Assembly: GCA_039025395.1 (NCBI GenBank)
Contig: JBCCOK010000024.1
Span: 1-64,000, forward strand
DNA from: Hoeflea_A sp039025395
GTDB taxonomy: Bacteria > Pseudomonadota > Alphaproteobacteria > Rhizobiales > Rhizobiaceae
Length of the DNA stretch: 64,000 nucleotides
Direction of reading: 5' to 3'
Below the pieces are notes generated by a model that was not told the origin of the DNA, searched no databases, and saw only the letters and a program-made list of their open reading frames with translations. Position 1 is the first letter of the stretch. Every line of letters begins with the position of its first letter. This document shows, piece after piece, positions 16,411-25,019 of the stretch. A program made the translations under genes and the position numbers.

Positions 16411-17219
16411 TTTAACCCCACAGACCCTATGCGGTCGCGTAGGGCGTCGCCGGCAAGGTTGAATGCAAGGACCGAAATAACAATTGGCAGCCCGGGCAGG
16501 ATCGCATAGACCGGTGCAGAGAGGATGTAAACGCGCGCTTCAAGCAAGATGACGCCCCATTCAGGGGTAGGAGGCGCAGCACCGAAGCCGAGAAAGCCAA
16601 GCGCCGAAATCGCAAGGATTGCCCGCGCCAGATGCGCCGTCATCATCACGATCATAGCGGGCAAAACAGGCGGGGTCAGATGGTCATATGCAATGCGCGG
16701 CGGCGACACGCCGCTCAGCCGCGCCAGCGCAACGTGGTCGCTCGCAGCCGTTGCCAAGGTGATCCCCCGCACTAGGCGTGCATATCGCATCCAACCAACG
16801 ACGGCTAGCGCGAACAAGACCTCAACCCCGCCCCCACCGAGAACCCCTGCAACGGCGAGCGCTGCAATCATTTCAGGGAAGGCGAAAAAAGAATCGGTCA
16901 TCCGCATAAGGGTGGCATCCATGAGGCGACCACCTGCGCCTGCTGCGAGGCCGATGATCAGCCCGACCGCAGCGGAAATCACGACCACCAGCACGGCAAG
17001 GCCAACGGAGAGTCGCGCACCTGCCAGCACGCGGCTGAAAACGTCGCGGCCCAGATGATCGGTTCCGAACCAGTGTTCGGCGCTTGGTGGCAGCAGCCGG
17101 TCAACTGGGTCCGGTACGACCGGATTGTAGGGGACAATCATTGGACCGATCACCGCTAGAAGCAACATGAGAGCCGTGACAAAAAAAGCGATACGCTGCA
17201 GTGGATTGAATGCAGTCAT
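16407..17219 (-). CDS. Nickel/peptide-type ABC transporter permease (NikC/DppC-like)
   Basis: 270 residues, six membrane helices with a long first periplasmic loop holding HWFGTDHLGRDVFSRVLAGARLSVG, the classical start of DppC/NikC permeases. The cytoplasmic EAA-type loop is LARLSGVSPPRIAYDHLTPP. It forms the membrane channel together with the neighbouring NikB-like permease. Its gene overlaps both neighbours by 4 bp, so translation is coupled. Substrate follows from the operon: likely a cobalt-related compound because the operon is headed by a cobalamin riboswitch. Confidence 0.92.
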   Translation of the reverse strand: MTAFNPLQRIAFFVTALMLLLAVIGPMIVPYNPVVPDPVDRLLPPSAEHWFGTDHLGRDVFSRVLAGARLSVGLAVLVVVISAAVGLIIGLAAGAGGRLMDATLMRMTDSFFAFPEMIAALAVAGVLGGGGVEVLFALAVVGWMRYARLVRGITLATAASDHVALARLSGVSPPRIAYDHLTPPVLPAMIVMMTAHLARAILAISALGFLGFGAAPPTPEWGVILLEARVYILSAPVYAILPGLPIVISVLAFNLAGDALRDRIGSVGLK

Positions 17220-18160
17220 GCGATGCCCGCTGCCGTCCGTGGATCAAGCCACGCTGTTACGAGGTCCACCACGAGATTGATTGTGATGAATAGGATGGCG
17301 CTGAAGAGCACCACCGCCTGAATTACGGGATAGTCGCGCGCGTCGACAGCCTCGACGAACATCAGCCCGACCCCACGCCAGCCAAAGACATACTCCACTG
17401 CTACTGCGCCTTCGAGAACGAAAGCGATTTCGAGCGCGAAGATCGTGATCACTGGCACCAACGCATTGCGGAGGGCGTGCCGTCCAATAATCCGTGTCTC
17501 ACCAATGCCGCGACCTCGGGCAGCCGCTATGTGGCGGGCGGATAGCGCTTCTATAGTTGCCGAGCGCAGCAGCCTCGCTGTTGTGACGGTGATGCCCGTA
17601 CCGAGCGTGAGAGCCGGAAGCACCAGATGCGCAAGGTCACCACGGCCAAAGGCGGGAAGCCAGCCCAGATTGACAGAGAAAACAACAATAAGCAGTATGC
17701 CGAGCCACCAGTTCGGCATCGCCGATCCCAGCGTTGCGATCCCGACGCATAAGCTATCGAACCACGTGCCGCGCCAGACGCCCGCAAGCAGCCCGAGCGG
17801 GACCGACAGGAAAGCCGCGACTGCTACAGAAGCCAATGCGAGCTGAAGTGTCCGGCCAATCCCCTCGGCAAGGATGTCTGCCACCGGGCGACCGTTGATG
17901 AGAGAAACGCCAAGATCGAGGCGTACGAGATCGAGCGCCCAGCGACCCCATTGCACGAGGAACGGCTCGTTTGCACCGATGTCCTCCATGATACGCGCAA
18001 CGATTTCCGGAGATAGGGCCACGTCATGGCCATAGCGCGCGCGTGCGATCGCCAACACGGCATCGCCCGGTGCCAACTGCAGCAACAAGAACGTCAATAG
18101 ACTAACGAGTGCCATCACGACTATTGCGCCGATGATGCGACGAAAAGCGTACGAGATCAC
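17216..18160 (-). CDS. Nickel/peptide-type ABC transporter permease (NikB/DppB-like)
   Basis: 314 residues with six membrane helices. The N-terminus (SYAFRRIIGAIVVMALVSLL) and LLQLAPGDAVLAIARAR match the family in which PGD follows the first helix. The loop AARGRGIGETRIIGRHALRNALVPV is the ATPase-contact EAA motif. It pairs with the NikC-like permease. 4-bp overlaps on both sides join it to the ATPase and permease genes. Confidence 0.92.
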   Translation of the reverse strand: MISYAFRRIIGAIVVMALVSLLTFLLLQLAPGDAVLAIARARYGHDVALSPEIVARIMEDIGANEPFLVQWGRWALDLVRLDLGVSLINGRPVADILAEGIGRTLQLALASVAVAAFLSVPLGLLAGVWRGTWFDSLCVGIATLGSAMPNWWLGILLIVVFSVNLGWLPAFGRGDLAHLVLPALTLGTGITVTTARLLRSATIEALSARHIAAARGRGIGETRIIGRHALRNALVPVITIFALEIAFVLEGAVAVEYVFGWRGVGLMFVEAVDARDYPVIQAVVLFSAILFITINLVVDLVTAWLDPRTAAGIA

Positions 18161-18990
18161 AAGGTCGACTCCGTTATCGCGCGAGCACGGGCCACTTCAC
18201 GCGCTGCTGTAAAGGCGGTTTGACGGCGGCGATCACTGCCCACCAGCGCGCGTGCAGCGGCACTTTTTGGTGCCTCGAGCAAATGATCGGCTAACGCGTC
18301 TTCAACAATCTCCCCGGCCTCAACCACGACCACACGGGTCGCCAATCGACGAACAAGGCGCATGTCATGGCTTACAAAGAGCACCGTCGGCTGCCTTTCT
18401 GCGATCACCTCTTTTAAGAGGCCTGCGACATCGGCAGCGACCAGCGCATCGAGTGCGCTCAGCGGCTCATCGAGAACGAGAAGTGTCGGCTCTGGTGCAA
18501 GGGCACGCGCGATGCAGGCCCTTTGCGCCTGGCCGAGGGAGACGGCGGAAGGCCGCCTATCAAGCATGTCTGGCGTCAAACCCATGCGTTTCGCTGTGTT
18601 TTCAACAAGCGCATTGCAATCAGTCGGCGCTGTCCGCCGTGCCCGCAGCGGCTCAGCTATCGTTGCCCTGAGGCTTCGGTTTGGATTCAGCGCGGCAAGC
18701 GGGTTCTGGAAAACCGCCTCGGCTGCCGCTCGCAAGCGGCGGTGATTTGCATCGAGGGGTCGCTTGATGGGGTCGCCCCTGAATGCAATCGCGCCTTGGG
18801 TAAATGGCACTAGCCCAAGGATTGCCTTGAGCAATGTCGACTTGCCGCCGCCCGAAGGGCCGATAATCGCAACGACTTCACCTTCGGCCACCTCCAGCGA
18901 AGCGCCGCGCAGGATCGTACCGCGCTGACCGGCGGCAACGCGAACCGTAACGCCAAGGTCATGTAGCGCCAGCAGCGGGGTGGTCACCAT
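18157..18990 (-). CDS. ABC transporter ATP-binding protein (NikE/DppF-like)
   Basis: 277 residues. Walker A is IIGPSGGGKSTLL, the Q-loop AEAVFQNPLAALNP, the signature VSLGQAQRACIARAL (LGQAQ in place of LSGGQ, common in NikE-type subunits), Walker B LLVLDEPLSALD and the H-loop LFVSHDM. It would bind the cytoplasmic loops of the two permeases together with its sister ATPase. It overlaps that sister gene by 7 bp and the permease gene by 4 bp. It lacks the long C-terminal oligopeptide domain of OppF, consistent with a shorter Nik-type protein. Confidence 0.92.
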   Translation of the reverse strand: MVTTPLLALHDLGVTVRVAAGQRGTILRGASLEVAEGEVVAIIGPSGGGKSTLLKAILGLVPFTQGAIAFRGDPIKRPLDANHRRLRAAAEAVFQNPLAALNPNRSLRATIAEPLRARRTAPTDCNALVENTAKRMGLTPDMLDRRPSAVSLGQAQRACIARALAPEPTLLVLDEPLSALDALVAADVAGLLKEVIAERQPTVLFVSHDMRLVRRLATRVVVVEAGEIVEDALADHLLEAPKSAAARALVGSDRRRQTAFTAAREVARARAITESTL

Positions 18991-19811
18991 GCCGCACTCG
19001 CAACAAGGGCACGCGTGTAGTCAGTGCTCGGATCACCCAAAAGTACTTCGGTTTCAGCAGTTTCCACGGCTTCGCCATGGCGCAAGACGAGAAGCCGATC
19101 ACAGGCAGTTGCCGCAAGCCCCAAATCATGTGTGATCAGAATGGTCGCCACGCCGCGTTCTCGGGCCAGACGCCTTACATCTGCAATCAGGCGATCCGCA
19201 ACTGGTGCATCAAGTGCCGCGGTCGGCTCGTCGAGAATCAGCAATTCCGGTACCGGCGCTGTCGCGAGTGCGAACAGCGCACGTTGCAGCATTCCCCGGC
19301 TCCATTGATGAGGCCAGGCGCGCACGGCCATTCTTGCGTCCCTAATCCCGAAGCTTTCGAGACGATCGAACTGCGCCGTAAGCGCCTGGGCGGTCGAGAC
19401 CCGCGCAGATGCTGCGATCGCCTCTCTATGTGACGCGACAAACTCTTCGATCTGATAACCGATGGTAAAAAGCGGATCAAATGCAGCGAGTGGATCCTGC
19501 TCGACAAGCGCAACGCGCCGGCCGCGCAAAGATCTCATCGTTCGCTCTTTTTCTTGGACAAGATCAACGCCCGCAAACCGGAGCGCGCCGCCAACGATCG
19601 TTAACGGCGGCTCCTGTCGCATGATGCAGCGAGCAAGTGTTGTCTTACCCGAACCGGATTCCCCGACGACACCCAGTGTTTCGCCGGCTGAGACAGTTAT
19701 TGAGATGCTGTCGAGTAAGGGCTGCGCCCGCCCTGCCGCCGAAACTGTCAGGTTCTCGACGACCAGAGCCGGCGTCGCTGGATCGACACCCTTGTTAGTC
19801 GATGTGGTCAA
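18984..19811 (-). CDS. ABC transporter ATP-binding protein (NikD/DppD-like)
   Basis: 275 residues. Walker A VVGESGSGKTTLA, Q-loop VALVEQDPLAAFDP, signature WSRGMLQRALFALAT (a variant of LSGGM), Walker B LLILDEPTAALD, H-loop LITHDLG. It is the first ATPase of the transporter, starting 22 bp after the binding-protein gene. The variant signature Ser-Arg-Gly is found in several NikD-type subunits, so it is not a defect. Confidence 0.92.
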   Translation of the reverse strand: MTTSTNKGVDPATPALVVENLTVSAAGRAQPLLDSISITVSAGETLGVVGESGSGKTTLARCIMRQEPPLTIVGGALRFAGVDLVQEKERTMRSLRGRRVALVEQDPLAAFDPLFTIGYQIEEFVASHREAIAASARVSTAQALTAQFDRLESFGIRDARMAVRAWPHQWSRGMLQRALFALATAPVPELLILDEPTAALDAPVADRLIADVRRLARERGVATILITHDLGLAATACDRLLVLRHGEAVETAETEVLLGDPSTDYTRALVASAAW

Positions 19812-19833
19812 CGGGACATCCGATTCCAGCCCA

Positions 19834-21381
19834 TCAACGGTCGACGTGGAGACGGTTGTTCACCAGATAGATCCCCGCCGGATTCATCTTGAAGTCGCTC
19901 ACATCTTCTCGCGTAACAACGACGCGGTTTTTGAAAAACGCTGTCAAGATCGGCAACTCCTCGGCGACGATTTCTTGCATGCGGTTAAAGATGCGGGCGC
20001 GCTCTTCAGGCTCGAAGGTCACAATCGCCTCTTTCAGCAGGCCGTCGAACTCCGCATTTGACCAACTCCCATAATTCTCGAGTGCACCGGTACGCAGTGA
20101 TAGATTTGGGAAATAGGCAGGATTTCCGGTCGGTGTCGCATTCGAGGAGAACATCAGCATATCCGCGCGCCCTTCGCGAAAGTCATCCACAGCAACTGTC
20201 CAGTCGCGCAGAATTTGCAGTTCGGTGGTAATACCGGCTGCTTCCATGTGTGCCTGATAGAGCTCGGCGGCAGGACGCATCGAAGGCCGCCCCTCGTAGC
20301 TGCGCATCACGACACGGAAAGGTTCGCCATCGCGCTCAAGCCGGCCGTCACCGGTGGTATCTGTAATTCCGGCCTCGGCCAAGAGCGCCAACGCCTTGTC
20401 TTTGTCATAGGCGGTTGGCGAAAGGTTCGGGTTGGCCCATGGCTTCTCCGCAGGAAACAAGCCTACACCCTCGCTGCCGCCGCGCCCATGTAGCACGGTA
20501 TCCACGATCTGGCCGCGAGGCATCAGATGGTCCAGAGCGCGGCGGACGCGAATATCTGAGAGCGGGCCGCTTTCCGTCTGCATGTAAAAGTACATCAAAC
20601 GGCCATCAGCAACGGCGTCCACAGTTAAGTCCTCGCGTGCCAAAACGCGGGGAAGGTCACTGTCTGGGAAATTGGCCGCGATGTCGATATCACCGGACTC
20701 AAGCGCCAGCATAACGGTCGCCGGGTCCTTCAACGTCAGCAACTCGATCCGAGGAGCGGCTGCAGCGCCGCCCCAGTAGTCATCAAACCGCTCAGTCGCG
20801 ATTTTCTCTCCGGCGACGATCTCTTCCAGGATAAACGGGCCGGTGCCATAGAAGCGTTCGGCATTGCTGGCCGGTGACAGGATCGATAGGCCCGGGTCCA
20901 CCAAGTCATTCAGGAATGATGCGTTTGGGACATCGGTCTTGATACGTACGGTCATAGGATCAACCACGGTCACTCCAGCGATGCCGATGAGCGATGCGAT
21001 GCGCTCGTTATAGACCTCGCTCTCGGGAGACACGACGCGCATCAGGGAAAACCGCACAGCCTCTGCATCGAGCGGAGCGCCGTCGTGGAAGGTAATGCCC
21101 TCGCGCAGCCGGATCTCCCACTCGGTTGGAGTCAGCGACATTGCGCTTTCGGCGAGACGCGGTGACAACTCTCCCTCGCCATCAAGCCAAAATAGGGTCT
21201 CTGTGACGCCACTATCGCTCGTGCGCCAGCCGTTCCAGCCAATGGCCGGATCAGGGTTGCGGTCGTTAAAGCCGAAGGGCACGGCAATTCGGACCGTTCC
21301 GTCCTCAGCCGCGACAGAGTGAACACCGGTTGTCGAGGCGACAAGAGCTGCAAACAAAAGGCTTAAGGTAAGTTTTCTCAT
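19834..21381 (-). CDS. ABC transporter substrate-binding protein, NikA/DppA type (family 5)
   Basis: 515 residues with a Sec signal (about 1-25, ending VAAED). The family 5 core is visible: LSPRLAESAMSLTPTEWEIRLREGITFHDGAPLDAEAV near residue 75, then YGTGPFILEEI, and DIRVRRALDHLMPRGQIV about residue 265. It would capture the ligand in the periplasm and pass it to the two permeases. The start ATG overlaps the DUF1636 stop (TAATG). Whether the pocket suits nickel, cobalt, a corrinoid or a peptide cannot be read; the riboswitch points to cobalt or a corrinoid. Confidence 0.9.
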   Translation of the reverse strand: MRKLTLSLLFAALVASTTGVHSVAAEDGTVRIAVPFGFNDRNPDPAIGWNGWRTSDSGVTETLFWLDGEGELSPRLAESAMSLTPTEWEIRLREGITFHDGAPLDAEAVRFSLMRVVSPESEVYNERIASLIGIAGVTVVDPMTVRIKTDVPNASFLNDLVDPGLSILSPASNAERFYGTGPFILEEIVAGEKIATERFDDYWGGAAAAPRIELLTLKDPATVMLALESGDIDIAANFPDSDLPRVLAREDLTVDAVADGRLMYFYMQTESGPLSDIRVRRALDHLMPRGQIVDTVLHGRGGSEGVGLFPAEKPWANPNLSPTAYDKDKALALLAEAGITDTTGDGRLERDGEPFRVVMRSYEGRPSMRPAAELYQAHMEAAGITTELQILRDWTVAVDDFREGRADMLMFSSNATPTGNPAYFPNLSLRTGALENYGSWSNAEFDGLLKEAIVTFEPEERARIFNRMQEIVAEELPILTAFFKNRVVVTREDVSDFKMNPAGIYLVNNRLHVDR

Positions 21382-21860
21382 TAGCAGGGTTCCTTGAGGT
21401 TAAAAGAGCTAAGGGTGATGGTTTCGACAGCAGTGCCTGAAAAGCCAAGAGGCGGCACGCGGCCAAGTACTCCGGCGCGCATTGGTGGGGGGCGTTCATT
21501 GCGCGCCATGAATCCATCCGGGCTCTGCACGTATAGGCGCGCGAGCTCGACGACATCTTGGGCATGTCGCGTCGGATCCAAGTCGCCAAAAAGATAGGTG
21601 AAACGATCGGGGCCAGAGAGGGCCATCACACAGGGCCGCTTGCATTGACTGATGCAGTGAACACCGCGAACGCTAAGGGCGGCGTGGTCGATACCAGCTT
21701 CCAAGATGGCCTGCGCGAGACGCGCGCCACCGCGGATATGATTGTTTACGTCTTCGCGCTGGTCGCGACAGCGGAGGCAAATTGAGAGGGTTGGGCGCCG
21801 TTCAACGGTCCCATCTACGTTCGGCCCGGAAGCCGGTGCTTCGGGGAAGTCCCGCACCAT
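21381..21860 (-). CDS. DUF1636 small metal-binding protein
   Basis: 159 residues from ATG 21858-21860, which has AGGAGG at 21868-21873. The Cys pattern is CLRCRD near residue 29 and CISQCKRPC near 70, giving a thioredoxin-like ferredoxin pattern able to hold a metal or [2Fe-2S] cluster; the rest is helical. From memory, DUF1636 genes are frequent in cobalamin/cobalt gene clusters. It is the first gene of the operon, directly behind the cobalamin riboswitch, so its expression should fall when B12 is plentiful. It may act as a cobalt chaperone or redox protein; that is inference. Confidence 0.85.
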   Translation of the reverse strand: MVRDFPEAPASGPNVDGTVERRPTLSICLRCRDQREDVNNHIRGGARLAQAILEAGIDHAALSVRGVHCISQCKRPCVMALSGPDRFTYLFGDLDPTRHAQDVVELARLYVQSPDGFMARNERPPPMRAGVLGRVPPLGFSGTAVETITLSSFNLKEPC

Positions 21861-21867
21861 CGTGTGT

Positions 21868-21893
21868 CCTCCTACCGGGTATTCCCGCCCGGT
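21868..21893 (-). promoter_or_regulatory. Hairpin and ribosome site of the riboswitch expression platform
   Basis: ACCGGG (21874-21879) pairs with CCCGGT (21888-21893) around an 8-nt loop, directly abutting the AGGAGG ribosome site (21868-21873) of the DUF1636 gene. A hairpin this close to the site would hinder ribosome binding when formed, pointing to translational control. The stem is seen; the switching is inferred. Confidence 0.6.
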
Positions 21894-21906
21894 GAACGAT
21901 TGAAAC

Positions 21907-22093
21907 AGACGACGGCAGGTCTCCTGGCTCGCGAATGAAACTGCTCCCAAATCCTTCCCAAGCCGCTTGGCTCAGTGGTACTTTCGAGGAAGCACTATCG
22001 CCTACAGTTGCGGGTACAGCCGCGGAATTGGCCACAAAAACTGTGTCGCCGCACCGCGTTCCCTTTTCACCCTTTAATGGGCACCGTCTGTAA
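21907..22093 (-). promoter_or_regulatory. Cobalamin (B12) riboswitch
   Basis: Read on the minus strand, all conserved blocks occur in order: ACGGTGCC, AAAGGGTGAAAAGGGAA, GGCTGTACCCGCAACTGTA, GCCACTG-like segment, GGGAAGG, and the B12 box AGCCAGGAGACCTGCC (revcomp of 21914-21929). This fits the class I cobalamin aptamer, with its 3' end about 46 nt from the first start codon. Binding of adenosylcobalamin should switch the downstream seven-gene operon off. No terminator is seen between the aptamer and the gene, so control is likely at translation start. Confidence 0.95.
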
Positions 22094-22496
22094 TTTTGTA
22101 ACACTCGATCTTCGTGTAGCACAAGCCGGATTCTCGTTGTTCGATGAGCCTGTGTTGCAAGTGGCATCTCACTCGCTGAGCAAAACGCTTTCGATCGCTA
22201 TTTGATGGCCGGGTGAGTGGGAAAACCAGTGCGGATGCGAGCCGATCGCAATATCCAGTAATGACCGCGGAACCTGGTACTCGTATGTCTGTTTGACTGC
22301 GGCCTGCTGACCCTGAACCGGAAATGGGTACGCGGCTTACGAAAACAGCGCACTTTATGCGTTGAATTTGGCCAAACTCTTTCAACAGTTGTCTTCAACT
22401 GTGGCAAACAACACTGATGATCCTAGCGCCGTATGCTTTTATTGTGATGATTGGATTTCAGCCGTTCACGTTTAGCGGACAAAATGGAGATGGATC
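22094..22496. other. Gap of about 400 bp without a supported gene
   Basis: Holds the promoter of the riboswitch operon (minus strand) and that of the small secreted protein (plus strand). No credible gene or RNA seen. Confidence 0.5.
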
Positions 22497-22712
22497 ATGA
22501 AAGCAGGGCAGATATTGGCAATACTGGCCGTTGTAGCAGCCCCAAGCGCATCCTTAGCCGAAGAAGCAAAGGTTAAGACGAATAAACCGGCTGGCGAGAA
22601 CCTTTACATAAGCAGTCAGGGTCAAAACACATATGACGAGACTGAACCACCCGCAACAAGCGGGTCAATGAAGACCGAAGAGGGCAAGCCTGCTCCAAAA
22701 GCCAGGAATTGA
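22497..22712 (+). CDS. Small secreted protein, 71 residues
   Basis: Signal peptide MKAGQILAILAVVAAPSASLA, then a short, polar, disordered chain (EEAKVKTNKPAGENLYISSQ) rich in Lys, Glu and Pro. GGAGATGG stands before the ATG. It has no Cys. No family is recognised. It is followed by a hairpin at 22828-22870. Nothing in its surroundings shows a partner. Confidence 0.6.
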   Translation: MKAGQILAILAVVAAPSASLAEEAKVKTNKPAGENLYISSQGQNTYDETEPPATSGSMKTEEGKPAPKARN

Positions 22713-22827
22713 AGCGTCTCGCTCTCAAAGTTGTAGCCCCTTGCATTCGTCCAATGAGGACGAAATGCTGTCTTTGACCGGTGCAATTTGAGCCCGTCGT
22801 TGAAAAAGCGGCGGTGACCTCTCCGCC

Positions 22828-22870
22828 AACCGGACCAAGCGGATCAAAAGAGATGCGCCGCGGTCCGGTT
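22828..22870. terminator. Hairpin between convergent genes
   Basis: AACCGGACC (22828-22836) and GGTCCGGTT (22862-22870) form a 9-bp stem with an inner GCGG/CCGC pairing; on the plus strand TTCTTG follows. It lies between the small secreted protein gene and the stop of the TctA gene and may terminate both. Confidence 0.5.
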
Positions 22871-22876
22871 TCTTGA

Positions 22877-24355
22877 TCATGATGCGACCCTGATGCTGCG
22901 CCAGACCAGTACCAGTGAACCCACCGCGATAATCGCCAGGCAGGTTGCGCTCACAGGATCGGTCAGGAAGACGCTCATGTCTCCCCGCGAAAACAGAAGG
23001 GTGCGGCGCAGATACTCTTCGAAAGCCGGACCCAGAATAAAGCCCAGAACGATAGGGGTCGGTTCAAGCCGGAGCCTGACCAGGACCCAGCCGAAAACAC
23101 CAAATCCAAGCATCAACCAGACATCGAACAGAGAGTTTTGAACCGAGTGAACGCCGATTGCCGCAAACACGATGATCATCGGCACCAGCTTGCGGAAGGG
23201 TATCCTCAGGAGAGATGCCCAGATCCCGGCGAGCGGCAGGTTCAGGACGACAAGTATGATATTGCCGACGACCAGGCTTGCGATCAGAGCTCCGAAAAGC
23301 TCGGGGTTGGACGAAATGAAACTGGGACCGGGGGCAATGCCCTGTATCATCAAAGCTCCGGCAAGAACTGCGATCACGGGATTGCCTGGAATTCCAAGGG
23401 TCAGGAGCGGTACCAAGGCGCTCTGAGCCGATGCATTGTTGGCCGCTTCGGGAGCGGCAACGCCCGCCATGGCGCCCTCGCCGAGCGGCACATCCTTGGT
23501 CTTAAAGGCCCGCTCGACGCCTCGGGCGGCCAAAGCGGACATGACCGTGCTGACACCGGGGATCACGCCCAACATCGAGCCAATCACAGTACCACGCAGT
23601 GTTGGCGCCCAACTGGCCCTGAAATCAACGGAGGTTGGCCAGGGCCACCCGATGGGTGCGATGCGCTCGGGCCGCTGCTTGGCCTCAAGAACCCGGATCA
23701 ATTCGGCAATGCCGAAGAGACCCATAACGAGCGGCATAAAGCCGATGCCATCGCGCAAGTCCGTCATGCCCAGCGTAAAGCGCGGCATGCCGCCTCCGGA
23801 ATCGGTGCCGACAAGTCCGAGGCATGCGCCAAACAGGATCAGCGTGATGGCGGCGAGCGGCTTTCCGGGTGCGATGATAGCGGCAGCAAACAATCCAAGC
23901 GCGATCAAGCCGGCAAGACCGGCAGGCGAGATCAGAAGAGACAGGTCTGCGATCAGACCCGCTGCAAAGGCAATGAAAACCGCGCATGCCAGACCCGCAA
24001 AGAGGGAAGCGAGGGCCGCGATGGCGATTGCCGGCCCTGCCCGCCCGGCCAGCGCCAGCTTGTGGCCGTCCAAAGCTGTGACGATGCCGGAAGTCTCGCC
24101 GGGAAGATTGAGGAGAATTGCCGTTGTCGAACTGCCATATTGGGCGCCGTAATAGATGGCGGCCAACATAATGAGGGCGCCGGCGGGATCGAGCGCATAG
24201 GTAAGCGGGAGCAACAGCGCCAGCGTCGCGGCAGGTCCAATGCCTGGCAGAACGCCGGTGATCGTACCGACCAATGCGCCAGTAAAGCACAGCAGCAGAT
24301 TGTGAACCGTCAGGATCGACGTTAGTTCGCCCATCCAAGCGGTCACGACCGACAC
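22877..24355 (-). CDS. tctA: Tripartite tricarboxylate transporter, large permease TctA
   Basis: 492 residues, about twelve membrane helices. The family hallmark GIGPAATLALLLPLTYALDP (about residues 40-60) is present with the repeated GIPGNPVIAVLAGALMIQG in the second half. With TctB it forms the inner-membrane carrier driven by the proton or sodium gradient, and the TctC protein delivers substrate. The start is the GTG at 24355; Met8 is an alternative. It lies 21 bp downstream of tctB's stop and is divergent from the binding-protein gene. Which carboxylate it moves is unknown. Confidence 0.92.
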   Translation of the reverse strand: MSVVTAWMGELTSILTVHNLLLCFTGALVGTITGVLPGIGPAATLALLLPLTYALDPAGALIMLAAIYYGAQYGSSTTAILLNLPGETSGIVTALDGHKLALAGRAGPAIAIAALASLFAGLACAVFIAFAAGLIADLSLLISPAGLAGLIALGLFAAAIIAPGKPLAAITLILFGACLGLVGTDSGGGMPRFTLGMTDLRDGIGFMPLVMGLFGIAELIRVLEAKQRPERIAPIGWPWPTSVDFRASWAPTLRGTVIGSMLGVIPGVSTVMSALAARGVERAFKTKDVPLGEGAMAGVAAPEAANNASAQSALVPLLTLGIPGNPVIAVLAGALMIQGIAPGPSFISSNPELFGALIASLVVGNIILVVLNLPLAGIWASLLRIPFRKLVPMIIVFAAIGVHSVQNSLFDVWLMLGFGVFGWVLVRLRLEPTPIVLGFILGPAFEEYLRRTLLFSRGDMSVFLTDPVSATCLAIIAVGSLVLVWRSIRVAS

Positions 24356-24376
24356 CCCATGAACTTGATTGTCATG

Positions 24377-24847
24377 CTAGAAACCGCTTGGCCAAAGGCG
24401 CGTTCCGGGCGGCAAAAGCGTCAGCCCCAATAGCAATGCCGCCATTGCGCCGGCGCCGGCCGACAATGCAAAGGCGCCAACCGTTCGTTCTTCAGAGCCC
24501 CACGATGCCACACAGGCCGTCAACGCACAGGAAATGACCAATCCGAGAAATGGTAAACTGAAAGCAAAAGTCGCAACGGCGGCCAGCAAGCCTGCACCAG
24601 CGCGCCATTGTCCGTAGCCAGTTTCAGCGGCGATCGCCGGGGGGCGCAAGCGGTCCTGAATCGTCGCAACGGCCAGCCAGACCAGGGACATACCCATCAC
24701 CGCAACCGATAGCCAGCGCGCGAACAGGCCGGGGCCTATCCGGCCCTCAATCCAGGCCGGTTGGGTCAAGGCCAGCATCAGCATGATCGCACCGAGCAGG
24801 AAGAAAAACACGGGCGCGGCGAACTCTGCCATACGGCCCGAACGCAT
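24377..24847 (-). CDS. tctB: Tripartite tricarboxylate transporter, small subunit TctB
   Basis: 156 residues with four membrane helices, matching the TctB layout (first helix AAPVFFFLLGAIMLMLAL). I start at ATG 24845-24847, with AGGAG about 11 nt upstream; the frame is open to 24907. It partners TctA. The shared order B then A, divergent from the binding protein, is a common TTT arrangement. Confidence 0.85.
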   Translation of the reverse strand: MRSGRMAEFAAPVFFFLLGAIMLMLALTQPAWIEGRIGPGLFARWLSVAVMGMSLVWLAVATIQDRLRPPAIAAETGYGQWRAGAGLLAAVATFAFSLPFLGLVISCALTACVASWGSEERTVGAFALSAGAGAMAALLLGLTLLPPGTRLWPSGF

Positions 24848-25019
24848 GGCCTGATTTCTCCTCATCTTGTCTTGGTCCCGCTCTGTTCTGGCAAACAACA
24901 CTATCAAAAATCGACGCAGTTGCTACCGAATTAACTTGATCAAAAATATCATAATATGAAAAACACTGCCTAGCCGCTCCAGAAGGACGGTCATAAACAA
25001 CATTGATGGAGGCTTCTTG

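Noticed and set aside
23138..24325. Long antisense open frame of 395 codons inside tctA
   Set aside because: Composition is Arg/Gln/Asp/Gly-rich as expected for the reverse of a GC-rich membrane gene; tctA on the other strand has strong family motifs.
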